Program-made: the position numbers and the translations under genes
The notes under the pieces: model-generated
What the model was told of the DNA's origin: nothing
The model's database searches: none
Seen by the model: the letters and a program-made list of their open reading frames with translations, nothing else
Source: Patescibacteria group bacterium
GTDB taxonomy: Bacteria > Patescibacteriota > Minisyncoccia > Minisyncoccales > JANBVM01
Direction of reading: 5' to 3'
DNA: 43,297 bases
NCBI GenBank assembly: GCA_024238995.1
Contig: JANBVL010000005.1
Location: 1 to 43,297, forward strand
In this document: positions 1-9,200 of the stretch, one piece after another
Layout: each line of letters opens with the position of its first letter
Numbering within the stretch: the stretch's first letter is position 1

Positions 1-115
1 AATATTGTTTTGAGAATTCATATATCTCAAAAGAAAAAGGGAGAATAAACAAAGGCATTAAAAATACCAATGAATAAACGCTGAACTTTATAATATTTTC
101 TAAAATCTTAACCAT
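1..115 (-). CDS. N-terminus of an O-antigen ligase-like membrane protein (partial)
   Basis: Reading leftwards from an ATG there are 38 open codons that leave the window. The peptide starts MVKILENIIKFSVYSLVF and continues MPLFILPFSFEIYEFSK. This is a basic N-terminus, a hydrophobic first helix with a Pro, and then a polar step. This pattern is what I know from the first transmembrane segment of Wzy/O-antigen-ligase-like polytopic proteins in CPR genomes, but 38 residues do not allow a firm family call. It is divergent from the truncated ligase/TPR gene to its right, with about 155 bases of very AT-rich DNA between them. The rest of the gene is outside the window. Confidence 0.5.
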   Translation of the reverse strand, partial: MVKILENIIKFSVYSLVFLMPLFILPFSFEIYEFSKQY

Positions 116-270
116 ATTTTTTAATTTTATTCAGTTTATTTAATTATTTTAACCTTTAATCTCAAAAAATGCAACGCAAAATGTATAAGTTTATCAGCAA
201 ATATTGATGTAATTTACATATATTTTGTTTTTTTTATTTTTTAAATAATCTCGGATATTCTTGGCTTTCT

Positions 271-1713
271 ATGTCAATAATCCTGCTTTTTATTTCAATT
301 ACATTTTTATTTGTAAATAACTTTAATCAATGGACAGGAATTTCATTGCCACAAGAACAAGTTTTAGGAAGCGCTATTAGCTGGAATACTTCTTTAAATA
401 CAGTAACAAGTAATTTTAAAAATGCTTTTCTAGGTTCAGGAACTGGAACTTGGCACTATGTTTTCTCTAAATTTAAGCCTATTGAGTTCAATAATAGTGT
501 TTTATGGCAGATTAGATTTGACAGGGCGGGTAATTATATTACAGAGCTTATTGCCACATCAGGGATTTTAGGATCTGCTTCTTATTTATTAATGATTGTA
601 ATGTTCTTTTTAGTATTCTGGGTTTTACGCAAGAAACTAAATACTTTACCTTTGATTATGACTTTTATTGCTTTGATAATATCTCAGTTTGTTTATTATC
701 AAAACAGTATTTTAGCTTTTACCTTTTGGTTTATTTTAGGATTAAGCGTTGTATCGTGGCAGGAAACAAATAAATCTTTTAAAATTATTCCTTTGAAAGA
801 TTTTCCTGAGTTAAGTTTGGTTTTTTCTACTGTTTTAGTTTTAATTTTATTAGTTGTTTCAGTTAGTTATTATTCTGCGATAAGGTTTTACTTAGCTGAT
901 ATAAATTACGCAAAATCCCAAACAGCTTCTAGCCTTGAAAAGAAAGTAGAGTTATTAGAAGAAGCTGTCCGTTTGAATCCTAAATCAACTACTTATCAAA
1001 CAATATTGGCCAGAGTTTATTTGGTTTCTTTCTTGAATGAATCAAAACAAGCTTCAGACGAACAGGCTGTTGAGAAAGTCCAAAATCTCATGTCAAAATC
1101 CATTGATTACGGAAGAAAAGCAAGCGAACTTTCTCCTAATATGGTTGTTGTTTGGGAAACCCTAGGAATGATCTACAGAGATATACAAGTTTTTGTCCAA
1201 GGTTCAACTGACTGGGCAATTGATTCTTTTAAAAAAGCAATTGAACTAGAAGGCAAGAATCCAATTCTCCATACTGAAATTGGTAAGTTGTATTTGGTTT
1301 TAGATGATGCTGAGAAAGCAAAACAAAGTTTTGCTAAAGCCAAAGAGTTAAAGCCGGATTATATTGACGCTTTGCTTCAAGAAATTTTACTTTATGAAAA
1401 AGAGGGAGACTTAGATGCAGCTATTCAAAAAACGGAAGAATTAGTTACAGTTTATTCATTTAATATTGAGGTACGTTTTCAATTGGGCAGACTTTACTTT
1501 AATAAAGGAGAAACAGATAAAGCAATTGTTCAATTTGAAACAGTGTTAAGCATTGTTCCAAATCATTCAAACTCTCTTTATTCTCTTGGAACGGCTTATG
1601 CTCTTAAAGGACAAAAAACAAAAGCGACTGATATTTTTGAAAAAGTTTTAGAATTAAACCCGGATAATCAAGATGTTATTAAGAAACTTAATGAATTAAG
1701 GGGAGAAGAATAA
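271..1713 (+). CDS. O-antigen ligase-type C-terminal membrane region fused to TPR repeats, apparently 5'-truncated
   Basis: The first ~200 residues are membrane-embedded: a helix at the start, a soluble loop of the kind seen in O-antigen ligase/Wzy proteins (GSGTGTWHY, then RAGNYITELIATSGILG), and about three further helices. From about residue 215 there are four to five tetratricopeptide repeats with the usual A..LNP/A.ELKPDY spacing, ending at the stop. Complete proteins of this build normally have many more helices before the loop. Here the frame is open only back to about position 208, with no upstream ATG, so the N-terminal half is missing. The ATG chosen is the first available. The protein may be a decayed paralogue of the divergent gene at the left edge. 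A role in surface polysaccharide polymerisation or ligation is inferred from the family; this copy may not be functional. Confidence 0.6.
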   Translation: MSIILLFISITFLFVNNFNQWTGISLPQEQVLGSAISWNTSLNTVTSNFKNAFLGSGTGTWHYVFSKFKPIEFNNSVLWQIRFDRAGNYITELIATSGILGSASYLLMIVMFFLVFWVLRKKLNTLPLIMTFIALIISQFVYYQNSILAFTFWFILGLSVVSWQETNKSFKIIPLKDFPELSLVFSTVLVLILLVVSVSYYSAIRFYLADINYAKSQTASSLEKKVELLEEAVRLNPKSTTYQTILARVYLVSFLNESKQASDEQAVEKVQNLMSKSIDYGRKASELSPNMVVVWETLGMIYRDIQVFVQGSTDWAIDSFKKAIELEGKNPILHTEIGKLYLVLDDAEKAKQSFAKAKELKPDYIDALLQEILLYEKEGDLDAAIQKTEELVTVYSFNIEVRFQLGRLYFNKGETDKAIVQFETVLSIVPNHSNSLYSLGTAYALKGQKTKATDIFEKVLELNPDNQDVIKKLNELRGEE

Positions 1714-1760
1714 CATTATTAAGCTTTTTCGTATAATTAAAATAATTAGGTTTTTACAAA

Positions 1761-1827
1761 TTTGGGCAAGTTAAGCTTGTCTTAGAAATTGACAGTATTA
1801 TCCGAAAGAATATAATGAAAATATATG
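1761..1827 (+). repeat. Promoter/operator repeat, copy 1 (upstream of toxin-antitoxin pair 1)
   Basis: 67 bases that recur before the second antitoxin gene with only 4 mismatches. The unit contains an imperfect inverted repeat (GGCAA GTTAAGC TTGTC), a consensus promoter and the antitoxin start codon. An inverted repeat beside the -35 box is a plausible autoregulatory operator for the antitoxin, as is usual in type II modules. Confidence 0.85.
1789..1816 (+). promoter_or_regulatory. Sigma-70 promoter of toxin-antitoxin pair 1, nearly leaderless
   Basis: A perfect TTGACA -35 box and TATAAT -10 box are separated by 16 bases. The -10 box ends 8 bases before the antitoxin ATG, so the transcript should start almost at the start codon. 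No Shine-Dalgarno sequence is present. Confidence 0.85.
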
Positions 1828-2031
1828 GTTAAAATTATTACTATTCCAAAAGAAATTGCAAAAAAAGGTGAATTAGTTTTAATACCTCGAAAAGAATATG
1901 AGGAGTTTTTAAGATTGCGAAAGCAAAGAGAGTGGGAAAAAAAGGACACCGATGAAGCAATTAGAATTTTTAAAGAAGAGAAAAAGAAAAAAAAGCTTCT
2001 TAAAATAAAATCATTAGCCGAGTTTAAATAA
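1825..2031 (+). CDS. Type II antitoxin (small, Lys-rich), pair 1
   Basis: A 68-residue protein with an N-terminal strand-rich part (VKIITIPKEIAKKGELVLIP) followed by a short helix (RKEYEEFLRLRKQ) and a charged Lys/Glu tail. This order, DNA-binding/dimerisation part first and toxin-binding tail last, is typical of AbrB- or Phd-like antitoxins, and similar short proteins precede RelE-type toxins in CPR genomes. It lies 9 bases before a RelE/ParE-like toxin gene. It probably represses its own promoter through the inverted repeat next to the -35 box. The exact antitoxin family is not certain from the sequence. Confidence 0.75.
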   Translation: MVKIITIPKEIAKKGELVLIPRKEYEEFLRLRKQREWEKKDTDEAIRIFKEEKKKKKLLKIKSLAEFK

Positions 2032-2040
2032 AGCCGTTTT

Positions 2041-2304
2041 ATGGACATTTTCCTTACTTCGAAATTTCGGAGGGCCTATAAGAAGTTGCCAAAACAAGTA
2101 AAACAAAAAGCAAAATTAAAAGAAAAGATATTTAGGAAAAACATTTTTACTCCTCATTTAGAGACCCATCCACTCGGCGGAAAATACAAAGGTTATTGGA
2201 CTTTTTCAATTGATTATTCTTATAGAATAATGTTTAAATTTTTAAATGCCACTAAAACAAAGGTGGCTTTTATTAATGTCGGCACTCATGAAATTTATAA
2301 ATAG
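2041..2304 (+). CDS. RelE/ParE-superfamily toxin, pair 1
   Basis: An 87-residue basic protein with the RelE/ParE/YafQ fold signature. It has an N-terminal helix pair rich in Lys (FRRAYKKLPKQVKQK), the central HPLGGKYKGYWTFSIDYSYRIMF segment corresponding to the L.G...G.wr..vg.yRi.y strands, and a C-terminal FINVGTHEIYK strand matching the usual iG.HdevY ending. Family members are mostly ribosome-dependent mRNA interferases; some target gyrase. Which activity this one has cannot be told. It is co-transcribed with the antitoxin just upstream and appears intact. Confidence 0.82.
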   Translation: MDIFLTSKFRRAYKKLPKQVKQKAKLKEKIFRKNIFTPHLETHPLGGKYKGYWTFSIDYSYRIMFKFLNATKTKVAFINVGTHEIYK

Positions 2305-2325
2305 GTTAGAGAAATCTATCGCAAG

Positions 2326-2392
2326 TTTGGACAAGTTAAGTTTGTCTTAGAAATTGACGGTATTATCCAAAAGAATATAATGAAAATATATG
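2326..2392 (+). repeat. Promoter/operator repeat, copy 2 (upstream of toxin-antitoxin pair 2)
   Basis: Second copy of the 67-base unit, 63 of 67 bases identical to copy 1. Here the inverted repeat is perfect (GACAA GTTAAGT TTGTC). A 13-base fragment of the same unit (TTTGTCTTAGAAT) occurs a third time at 2828-2840, just after the second toxin. Confidence 0.85.
2354..2381 (+). promoter_or_regulatory. Sigma-70 promoter of toxin-antitoxin pair 2, nearly leaderless
   Basis: TTGACG -35 and TATAAT -10 boxes with a 16-base spacer. The -10 box ends 8 bases before the antitoxin ATG, exactly as for pair 1. Confidence 0.82.
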
Positions 2393-2581
2393 ACTAAAAC
2401 AAAACAGAAAACAATTAAAATCTCCAAATCTGAGTATCAAAGATTAAAATTCCTTGATTTAGAATTTAGTAAGCTAATCCGCTATTTTAGATATCTTCAA
2501 AGTCTTGATGAAGCAAGAGAGCAAATCAAAGAAGGCAAAACCTTTTCCTTAAAGAACGTTTTGGAAGAATATAGAATCTAA
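2390..2581 (+). CDS. Type II antitoxin, pair 2
   Basis: A 63-residue protein (TKTKQKTIKISKSEYQRL...) with a short strand then two helices, ending KNVLEEYRI. It is not clearly homologous to the antitoxin of pair 1, although the promoters are near-identical. It overlaps the next gene by one base (TAATG), which suggests translational coupling to the frameshifted RelE-like toxin downstream. Proteins of this size and build before RelE toxins in CPR are usually taken as antitoxins. The call rests on position as much as on sequence. Confidence 0.7.
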   Translation: MTKTKQKTIKISKSEYQRLKFLDLEFSKLIRYFRYLQSLDEAREQIKEGKTFSLKNVLEEYRI

Positions 2582-2827
2582 TGAAGATAGAGTTTACTAA
2601 AAGAGCTAAAGAAGATTTAGAAGCTCTACCGAGAAATGTGGCAATACGGATTTTAAAGAAACTGATTTTTTATAGCAAACAGAAAAAAATCTTTAGTTTT
2701 CGCTAAAGCCTTAAAAGGAAATTACGGAGAGTATCGTTTTCGGATAGGAAAATATAGAGTGGTGTTTGATAAAATCAAAAACACAATATTTATTCTAAGA
2801 ATTGGTAAGCGTGACGAGATTTATTAA
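2581..2827 (+). pseudogene. RelE-family toxin, pair 2, interrupted by a frameshift
   Basis: The ATG overlaps the stop of the antitoxin. Frame 1 reads MKIEFTKRAKEDLEALPRN and on to YSKQKK, then stops early at FSFR. The +1 frame continues with SLVFAKALKGNYGEYRFRI, then GKYRVVFDK and RIGKRDEIY, the classical second half of RelE. The shift maps to a run of seven A at 2683-2689; removing one A restores an 81-residue toxin. The gene is either inactivated, expressed by slippage on the A-run, or a base-calling error. Loss of the toxin while keeping the antitoxin is a common decay path for such modules. Confidence 0.75.
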
Positions 2828-2860
2828 TTTGTCTTAGAATCGTGCTTTTCATAGTAAATA

Positions 2861-2889
2861 TTGACTTTTTTTTGCTGATACATTAGAAT
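2861..2889 (+). promoter_or_regulatory. Promoter of the rpoBC operon with a ~150-base leader
   Basis: TTGACT -35 and TAGAAT -10 boxes with a 17-base spacer. The leader to the rpoB ATG is about 150 bases, long for this window. Near its end it holds a GTGAGGGGGTG stretch followed by seven T. No strong hairpin is visible, so any attenuation is speculative. Confidence 0.6.
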
Positions 2890-3041
2890 AATAATCACAG
2901 TCTTTTGAATACTGTTTTTAATATTTTATTAATTTTATAATCAATTTTGATTCCCTTTAGCTAGAAAAATTTTTAACAAAGCGTTTATCCCATAACGTGA
3001 GGGGGTGTTTTTTTGCTGTTGGGTTTTGATTTCATATTTTT

Positions 3042-6000
3042 ATGACAGGTTTGAACATAAAAAGCTTTGCTAAATCAAAAACTTTTTTGCCTTTACCTTA
3101 TTTATTAGGTTTAACTAAAGAAAGCTGGGCTTTTTTTTGGCAAAAAGATTTAAAAGCATTGTTCGAAGAAATTTCTCCTATTCGAGACCATGCTAAAAAA
3201 GAGTTTGAACTCTGGTTTTTAGATTATAATCTTGATAAACCAAAATACAAATCCTATATTGAGGCAAAGCAAAATAATGACTCTTATGAAACTGCTTTAA
3301 GAGTGAGAACAAAGCTTGTTAATCTAAAAACTAAAGAAATAAAAGAACAAGAAATCTATCTTTGTGATATTCCTCTTCCTACAAAAAGAGGAACTTTTGT
3401 TGTTAATGGGGTAGAAAGGGTGGCTATATCACAATTAATTCGTTCACCAGGAGCTTTTTTCACAAGCAGAAAAGTTGGCGGTAGAAATCATTTTGGCGCA
3501 AAAATTATTCCTAACAGAGGTGCTTGGTTAGAATTTGAAACTGAATCTTCAGGGACAATAGGGGTAAAAATTGACAGACGCAGAAAAGTGGCAGCTACAA
3601 CATTGCTTCGTGCTTTTGGTTTTGTTGACGATAAAGATATCAAAGAAAAGTTTCAGGATGTTAATAAAGGAGAAAAGGATTATATAGAGGAAACTTTAAA
3701 AAGAGATGCTTCTCACAATCAGGCAGAAGCTTTGGTTGAAGTTTATCAAAGATTAAGGCCTGGTGATTTGGGCACTCCTGATACTGCCAGAGAATTAATA
3801 GAAAATATGTTTTTTAATTTTGAAAGGTATGATTTATCTAAGGTTGGAAGATGGCGTATGTGGCAGAGATTACCAGAGTTAAGAAAAAAACCAAAGGTTA
3901 AACCAAAGAAAAAAGATTTAGGAGAAGAAATTAAAATTGAAGACAGGGTTTTAAAACCAGAAGATGTTTTAATGGTTTTAAGAGAGATTATTAGGTTAAA
4001 TAACAACCCAAATGCAATTCCAGATCAGATTGATCACTTAGGGAACAGAAGAGTAAGACCTTTTACAGAACTATTAATCAACAGATTAAGGTTGGGTTTA
4101 ATGAGAATGGAAAGAACTGTAAAAGACAGGATGTCTACATTAGATAGCATTGCTTTAGCTCCAATACAGCTTATAAACCCTAAGCCTGTAATGGCTATTG
4201 TTAAAGAGTTTTTTACTTCTAGTCAGATGTGTCAGTTCATGGACAATGAGAATCCTTTGGCTGAGTTAGAACATAAAAGAAGATTAACAGCTACGGGTCC
4301 AGGGGGACTAACAAGAGAAAGAGCTGGTTTTGAAGTAAGAGATGTTCAGCCTTCTCATTATGGAAGAATTTGTCCGATTCAAACACCCGAAGGTCCAAAT
4401 ATTGGTTTAGTGGGACATCTTGCCTCTTATGCCAGGATTAATACTTATGGATTTTTAGAAACTCCTTATTCAAAAGTTGAAAAAGGAAAAGTAACTTCAA
4501 AGATTCAATACCTTTCTGCTTACGAAGGAGAAGAATACAATATTGCTTCAGGAGCAATACCTGTAGATAATAAGGGCAATATTATTCCTGAAGAAGTTGA
4601 AGCAAGGGTAAAAGGAAATCCAGATATGATTAATAAAAGTGAAGTTGACTTTATCGATGTTTCTCCTCAGCAACCATTCTCTATTGCTACATCTTTAATT
4701 CCATTTTTACAAAATGATGATGCCAACAGGGCTTTAATGGGTTCAAATATGCAAAGACAATCAGTGCCATTAATTTCTCCAGAGCCTCCTCTTGTTATGA
4801 CTGGTGTTGAAGAAAGAGTGGCAAAAGATTCTGGTCAGGTTATTGTCAGTGAAAATAATGGAACAGTTACTGAAGTTGATGCTAAGCATATTAAAGTGGG
4901 AAGTAAAAACTATGATTTAAATACTTTTGTCAGAACAAACCAATACACATGTTTCCATCAAAAGCCAATAGTTAAAAAAGGGCAGGAGATTAAAAAAGAT
5001 CAAATTTTAACAGACGGTGGAGCAATTGCAAAAGGTCATCTAGCATTAGGTCAAAATGTTTTAATTGCTCTTCTTCCTTGGCGCGGAGGAAATTTTGAAG
5101 ATGCCATACTTATTTCAGAAAGATTAGTGAAAGATGATGTTTATAGTTCTATTTATATTGATAGTTTTACTTGCGATGTAAGAGAAACTAAATTAGGTCC
5201 AGAGGTAACAACAGCTGACATTCCCAATGTTTCAGAGGAAAAATTAAAAGATTTAGATGAAGAAGGGGTTGTTAGAATTGGAGCTGAAGTAGGGCCAAGC
5301 GACATTTTAGTTGGAAAAATTTCTCCAAAAGGAGAAGCAGAATTAACTTCTGAAGAAAGATTGCTAAGGGCAATTTTTGGAGAAAAAGCTAAAGAAGTTA
5401 AGGATACATCGCTGAGGATGCAGCACGGAAAAAGGGGGAGAGTTATTGATGTTAAAATCTTTTCCAGAGAGTTGGGTCATAAACTTGACCCCGGAGTTAT
5501 TAAAAGAATTGAAGTAGAAATTGCCCAAATAAGAAAGGTTCGGGCAGGTGATAAATTAGCAGGCCGTCATGGAAACAAAGGCGTTATTTCCAAGGTTTTA
5601 CCAGTGGAAGAAATGCCTTTTATGGAAGATGGGACTCCTGTTGACATGATAATTAATCCTTTAACAGTTATTTCCCGTATGAATTTGGGTCAGGTTTTAG
5701 AAACTCACCTTGGCTGGGTAGCTAAAAAACTTGGATATCATGCTGTTACCCCTTCTTTTTCAGGCGCTACTGAAGAAGATATTAAACAAGAGCTTAAAAG
5801 TGCTGGCCTTGCTGAAAATGGGAAAACAACTCTTTATGATGGCAGAACCGGCAAGATGTTCCCCCAAAAAGTCACTGTTGGTTATATGTATATAATGAAG
5901 CTTATTCATATGGTTGAAGACAAAATCCACATGAGATCTATTGGCCCTTATTCTTTAATCACACAGCAGCCTTTGGGAGGAAAAGCTCAATTTGGAGGAC

Positions 6001-6245
6001 AACGTTTTGGAGAGATGGAAGTCTGGGCTTTGGAAGGTTATGGTGCAGCTCACAGTTTGCAAGAAATGTTAACTATAAAATCAGATGATGTTATTGGAAG
6101 AGCAAATACTTATGAATCTATTTTAAAAGGAGAAAAAATAAAAGAACCCAATCTTCCTGCTTCTTTTAACTTATTGGTTAATGAGTTAAAAGCAATAGGT
6201 TTAAATGTAGAAATTAAAGAGAAATCCAAAAAAGAAATAAAATAA
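3042..6245 (+). CDS. rpoB: DNA-directed RNA polymerase subunit beta
   Basis: The beta subunit of RNA polymerase, forming one pincer of the active-site cleft together with RpoC. At 1067 residues it is short compared with the 1342 of E. coli, consistent with lack of lineage-specific insertions. Clear family blocks are GTFVVNGVERVAISQLIRSP (residues ~112-131), the rifampicin-binding region around 393-422, GPGGLTRERAGFEVRD, QTPEGPNIGL, KISPKGEAELTSEERLLRAI, GDKLAGRHGNKGVISK and the C-terminal GGKAQFGGQRFGEMEVWALE. In the rifampicin pocket several positions differ from E. coli, including Thr416 at the place of Ser531 and Cys397 at Ser512. It is followed 4 bases later by rpoC, forming the usual operon; the ribosomal L10/L7-L12 genes are not upstream. 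Confidence 0.98.
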   Translation: MTGLNIKSFAKSKTFLPLPYLLGLTKESWAFFWQKDLKALFEEISPIRDHAKKEFELWFLDYNLDKPKYKSYIEAKQNNDSYETALRVRTKLVNLKTKEIKEQEIYLCDIPLPTKRGTFVVNGVERVAISQLIRSPGAFFTSRKVGGRNHFGAKIIPNRGAWLEFETESSGTIGVKIDRRRKVAATTLLRAFGFVDDKDIKEKFQDVNKGEKDYIEETLKRDASHNQAEALVEVYQRLRPGDLGTPDTARELIENMFFNFERYDLSKVGRWRMWQRLPELRKKPKVKPKKKDLGEEIKIEDRVLKPEDVLMVLREIIRLNNNPNAIPDQIDHLGNRRVRPFTELLINRLRLGLMRMERTVKDRMSTLDSIALAPIQLINPKPVMAIVKEFFTSSQMCQFMDNENPLAELEHKRRLTATGPGGLTRERAGFEVRDVQPSHYGRICPIQTPEGPNIGLVGHLASYARINTYGFLETPYSKVEKGKVTSKIQYLSAYEGEEYNIASGAIPVDNKGNIIPEEVEARVKGNPDMINKSEVDFIDVSPQQPFSIATSLIPFLQNDDANRALMGSNMQRQSVPLISPEPPLVMTGVEERVAKDSGQVIVSENNGTVTEVDAKHIKVGSKNYDLNTFVRTNQYTCFHQKPIVKKGQEIKKDQILTDGGAIAKGHLALGQNVLIALLPWRGGNFEDAILISERLVKDDVYSSIYIDSFTCDVRETKLGPEVTTADIPNVSEEKLKDLDEEGVVRIGAEVGPSDILVGKISPKGEAELTSEERLLRAIFGEKAKEVKDTSLRMQHGKRGRVIDVKIFSRELGHKLDPGVIKRIEVEIAQIRKVRAGDKLAGRHGNKGVISKVLPVEEMPFMEDGTPVDMIINPLTVISRMNLGQVLETHLGWVAKKLGYHAVTPSFSGATEEDIKQELKSAGLAENGKTTLYDGRTGKMFPQKVTVGYMYIMKLIHMVEDKIHMRSIGPYSLITQQPLGGKAQFGGQRFGEMEVWALEGYGAAHSLQEMLTIKSDDVIGRANTYESILKGEKIKEPNLPASFNLLVNELKAIGLNVEIKEKSKKEIK

Positions 6246-6249
6246 AGTT

Positions 6250-9200
6250 ATGAGAGTAGAAAATTTAGAGGCAATAAGGATAAAAATAGCCTCTCCAGAA
6301 GAAATTTTATCATGGAGTCATGGCGAGGTTACTAAACCAGAAACAATAAACTATAGGACCCAAAGAGCTGAAAAAGATGGGTTATTTTGCCAGAAGATTT
6401 TTGGACCAGAAAAAGATTATCAGTGTTATTGCGGGAAATACAAAAGAATCCGCTACAAAGGAATTGTTTGTGACAGGTGCGGGGTAGAAGTTACAAAGTC
6501 TTCTGTAAGAAGAGAAAGAATGGGACATATTAAATTAGCAGTGCCTGTTTCTCACATCTGGTTTTTAAAAGGAATTCCTTCAAGAATAGGAATGATTCTT
6601 GATATTTCTATGCAGGATTTAGAAAAAGTAGTTTATTTTGCTTCATATATTGTTACTGATGTTAATGAAAATGCTAAAAAAGAAGTGCTGGAGAATGTTG
6701 AAAAAGAGTACAAGATGAAAATAAAAAAAATAAAAGTTTCACTTCACGAGAATCCTGATTCTCGTTCTGCTCAAACTAAAAAATCAAAATCAAAAACAAC
6801 AGTTAAGAAAAGAGGAAGAAAGATTTCAAAGAAAACAATTAACTCGAAACTTCAAGAATTGAAGTCTGCCAGAAATCGAGCCAAGGAAGGAGTACTGTCA
6901 ATTTCTCTCTTAAAGGTTTTATCAGAAATTGAATATCGTGACTTTTCCTTTAAATATGGAGAAATTTTTGAAGCAGGAACAGGAGCAGAAACTTTAAGAA
7001 CAATTTGCCAAAACATTAATTTATCAAAAGAAACTAAAAAATTAAAAGGAGAGCTTGAAACTATCAGCGCTCAAAATAAGAAAAAGTTTTTAAGAAGATT
7101 AAAAATTTTTCAGGCAATGAAAAGAATGAACATTCGCCCTGAATGGATGTTTTTAACGGTTTTACCAGTCTTGCCTTCAGATTTAAGACCAATGGTTCAA
7201 TTAGATGGAGGAAGATATGCCTCTTCTGATTTAAATGATTTATATAGACGCGTTATTAACAGGAATAATAGATTAAAGTATCTACTGGATATCGGAGCGC
7301 CAGAAGTAATTGTTAGAAATGAAAAAAGAATGCTTCAGGAAGCAGTTGATTCTTTGGTTGATAACAGTATGAGGCGGGGAACAACTACAAAAGCAACAAC
7401 TGGCGGAAGAAGACTATTAAAATCTTTAGCTGATATTCTAAAAGGAAAACAAGGCAGGTTCAGACAAAACTTATTAGGAAAAAGAGTTGATTATTCAGGA
7501 AGGTCAGTAATAGTTGTTGGCCCTGATTTAAGAATAAACCAAGTTGGTCTGCCAAAGAGAATGGCTTTAGAGCTTTTCAAACCTTTTGTTATTAAAAGTT
7601 TGCTTAAAAAAGAATTAGCTTACAATGTCAGAGGAGCTTCCAAATTAATTGATGAAGAAATTGATGAAGTTTGGGCATGTCTGGAAGAAGAAGTAAAAGA
7701 CAAGTTGATTTTATTAAACAGAGCGCCAACTCTTCACAGATTAGGCATTCAAGCATTTTACCCGATATTAATTGAAGGAAAGGCTATTAGAATTCATCCA
7801 ATGGTTTGTAATGCTTTTAATGCTGACTTTGATGGAGATCAAATGGCTGTTCATGTACCCTTGTCTGAAGATTCCCAAAAAGAAGCTAGAGAAAGAATGT
7901 TAAGCAATTTAAACCTTTTAAAGCCAGCTACCGGACTTCCTGTTGTAACTTTATATCAAGATATTGTTTTGGGTTGTTATTGGCTAACTGATGTTTGGGA
8001 AGGATTAAAAGGAGAAGGTAAGGCATTTTTAACTGAAAAAGACGCTATTTTAGCTTATGATTTTGATGATATTGATTTAAAGGCAAAAATAAAATTAAAA
8101 ACTTCTAAAAAATCAAATGATTTTACAGAAACTTCGGTTGGCAGGATTATCCTTAATCAGGCTTTGCCAGCTAAGTATTCCTTTCAAAACAAATTAATTA
8201 CTATTAAGGATTTAAAAGAAATTATTGGGGAAATTATTGATAAATATTCAAATGAAGTTGTTGAAGAAACTTTGGATAAAATTAAAAAATTAGGCTTTGA
8301 ATATTCTACTTTATCTGGCATTACCTGGGGAATGGAGGATTTAGTTCTTCCAAAAGGAAAAAGCGAAATAATAGAAGCAGCGCACAAGCAGGAGCAAGAG
8401 GTTGAGAATTATTTTAAAAAAGGATTACTTGCTCCGGAAGAAAGATCTGGAAAAATAACAGGAATTTGGAGCAAGGCAAAATTAGACTTAGAGAAAGAAG
8501 TAAGAAATGCCTTGCCTCGCAAAAGTCCTGTCTTTCAAATGATAAATGCAGGCGCCAAGGGTTCTTGGTCTCAGATTGTTCAGATGTCTGGCATGAAAGG
8601 ATTGGTAATTAATCCAGTGGGTGAAATTATTGAACTGCCAATTAAAAGTTCATACAAAGAAGGATTTTCTGTGTTAGAGTATTTTATTGCTACTCATGGA
8701 GCAAGAAAAGGGACAGCTGATACAGCATTAAGAACCTCAACTGCAGGTTATTTAACAAGAAGACTTGTTGACGTTGCTCACGAGGTGATTGTTTCAGAAT
8801 CAGATTGTAAAGATAAAAATGGCATTGATATTTTTAAAGAAGATTCTAATCAAATTGGCCAAGATATTAAGTTCAAGGTCTTAGGAAGAGTTGTTCTGGA
8901 AAATATTAAAGGGGTTTGCAAAAAAGGAGAAATAATTGATAAAGAAAAATCAGAAAAATTTGCAAAATCTAAAACAGAAAAAATAAAAGTGCGTTCACCG
9001 CTGAGCTGTAAAAGCGTTAGGGGAATTTGCCAGAAATGCTATGGTTGGGATTTAGGCAAGAATCAATTAATTAAATTAGGTGAAGCAGTGGGAGTTGTTG
9101 CTGCTCAATCTGTTGGTGAGCCAGGCACACAGCTTACATTGAGAACATTTCATACTGGAGGAGTTGCTAGTGCAGTAGATATTACTTCCGGTCTTCCAAG

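Noticed and set aside
2990-3025. Attenuator in the rpoB leader (GTGAGGGGGTG then seven T)
   Set aside because: Only a 3-base stem can be formed before the T-run; too weak to support a terminator.
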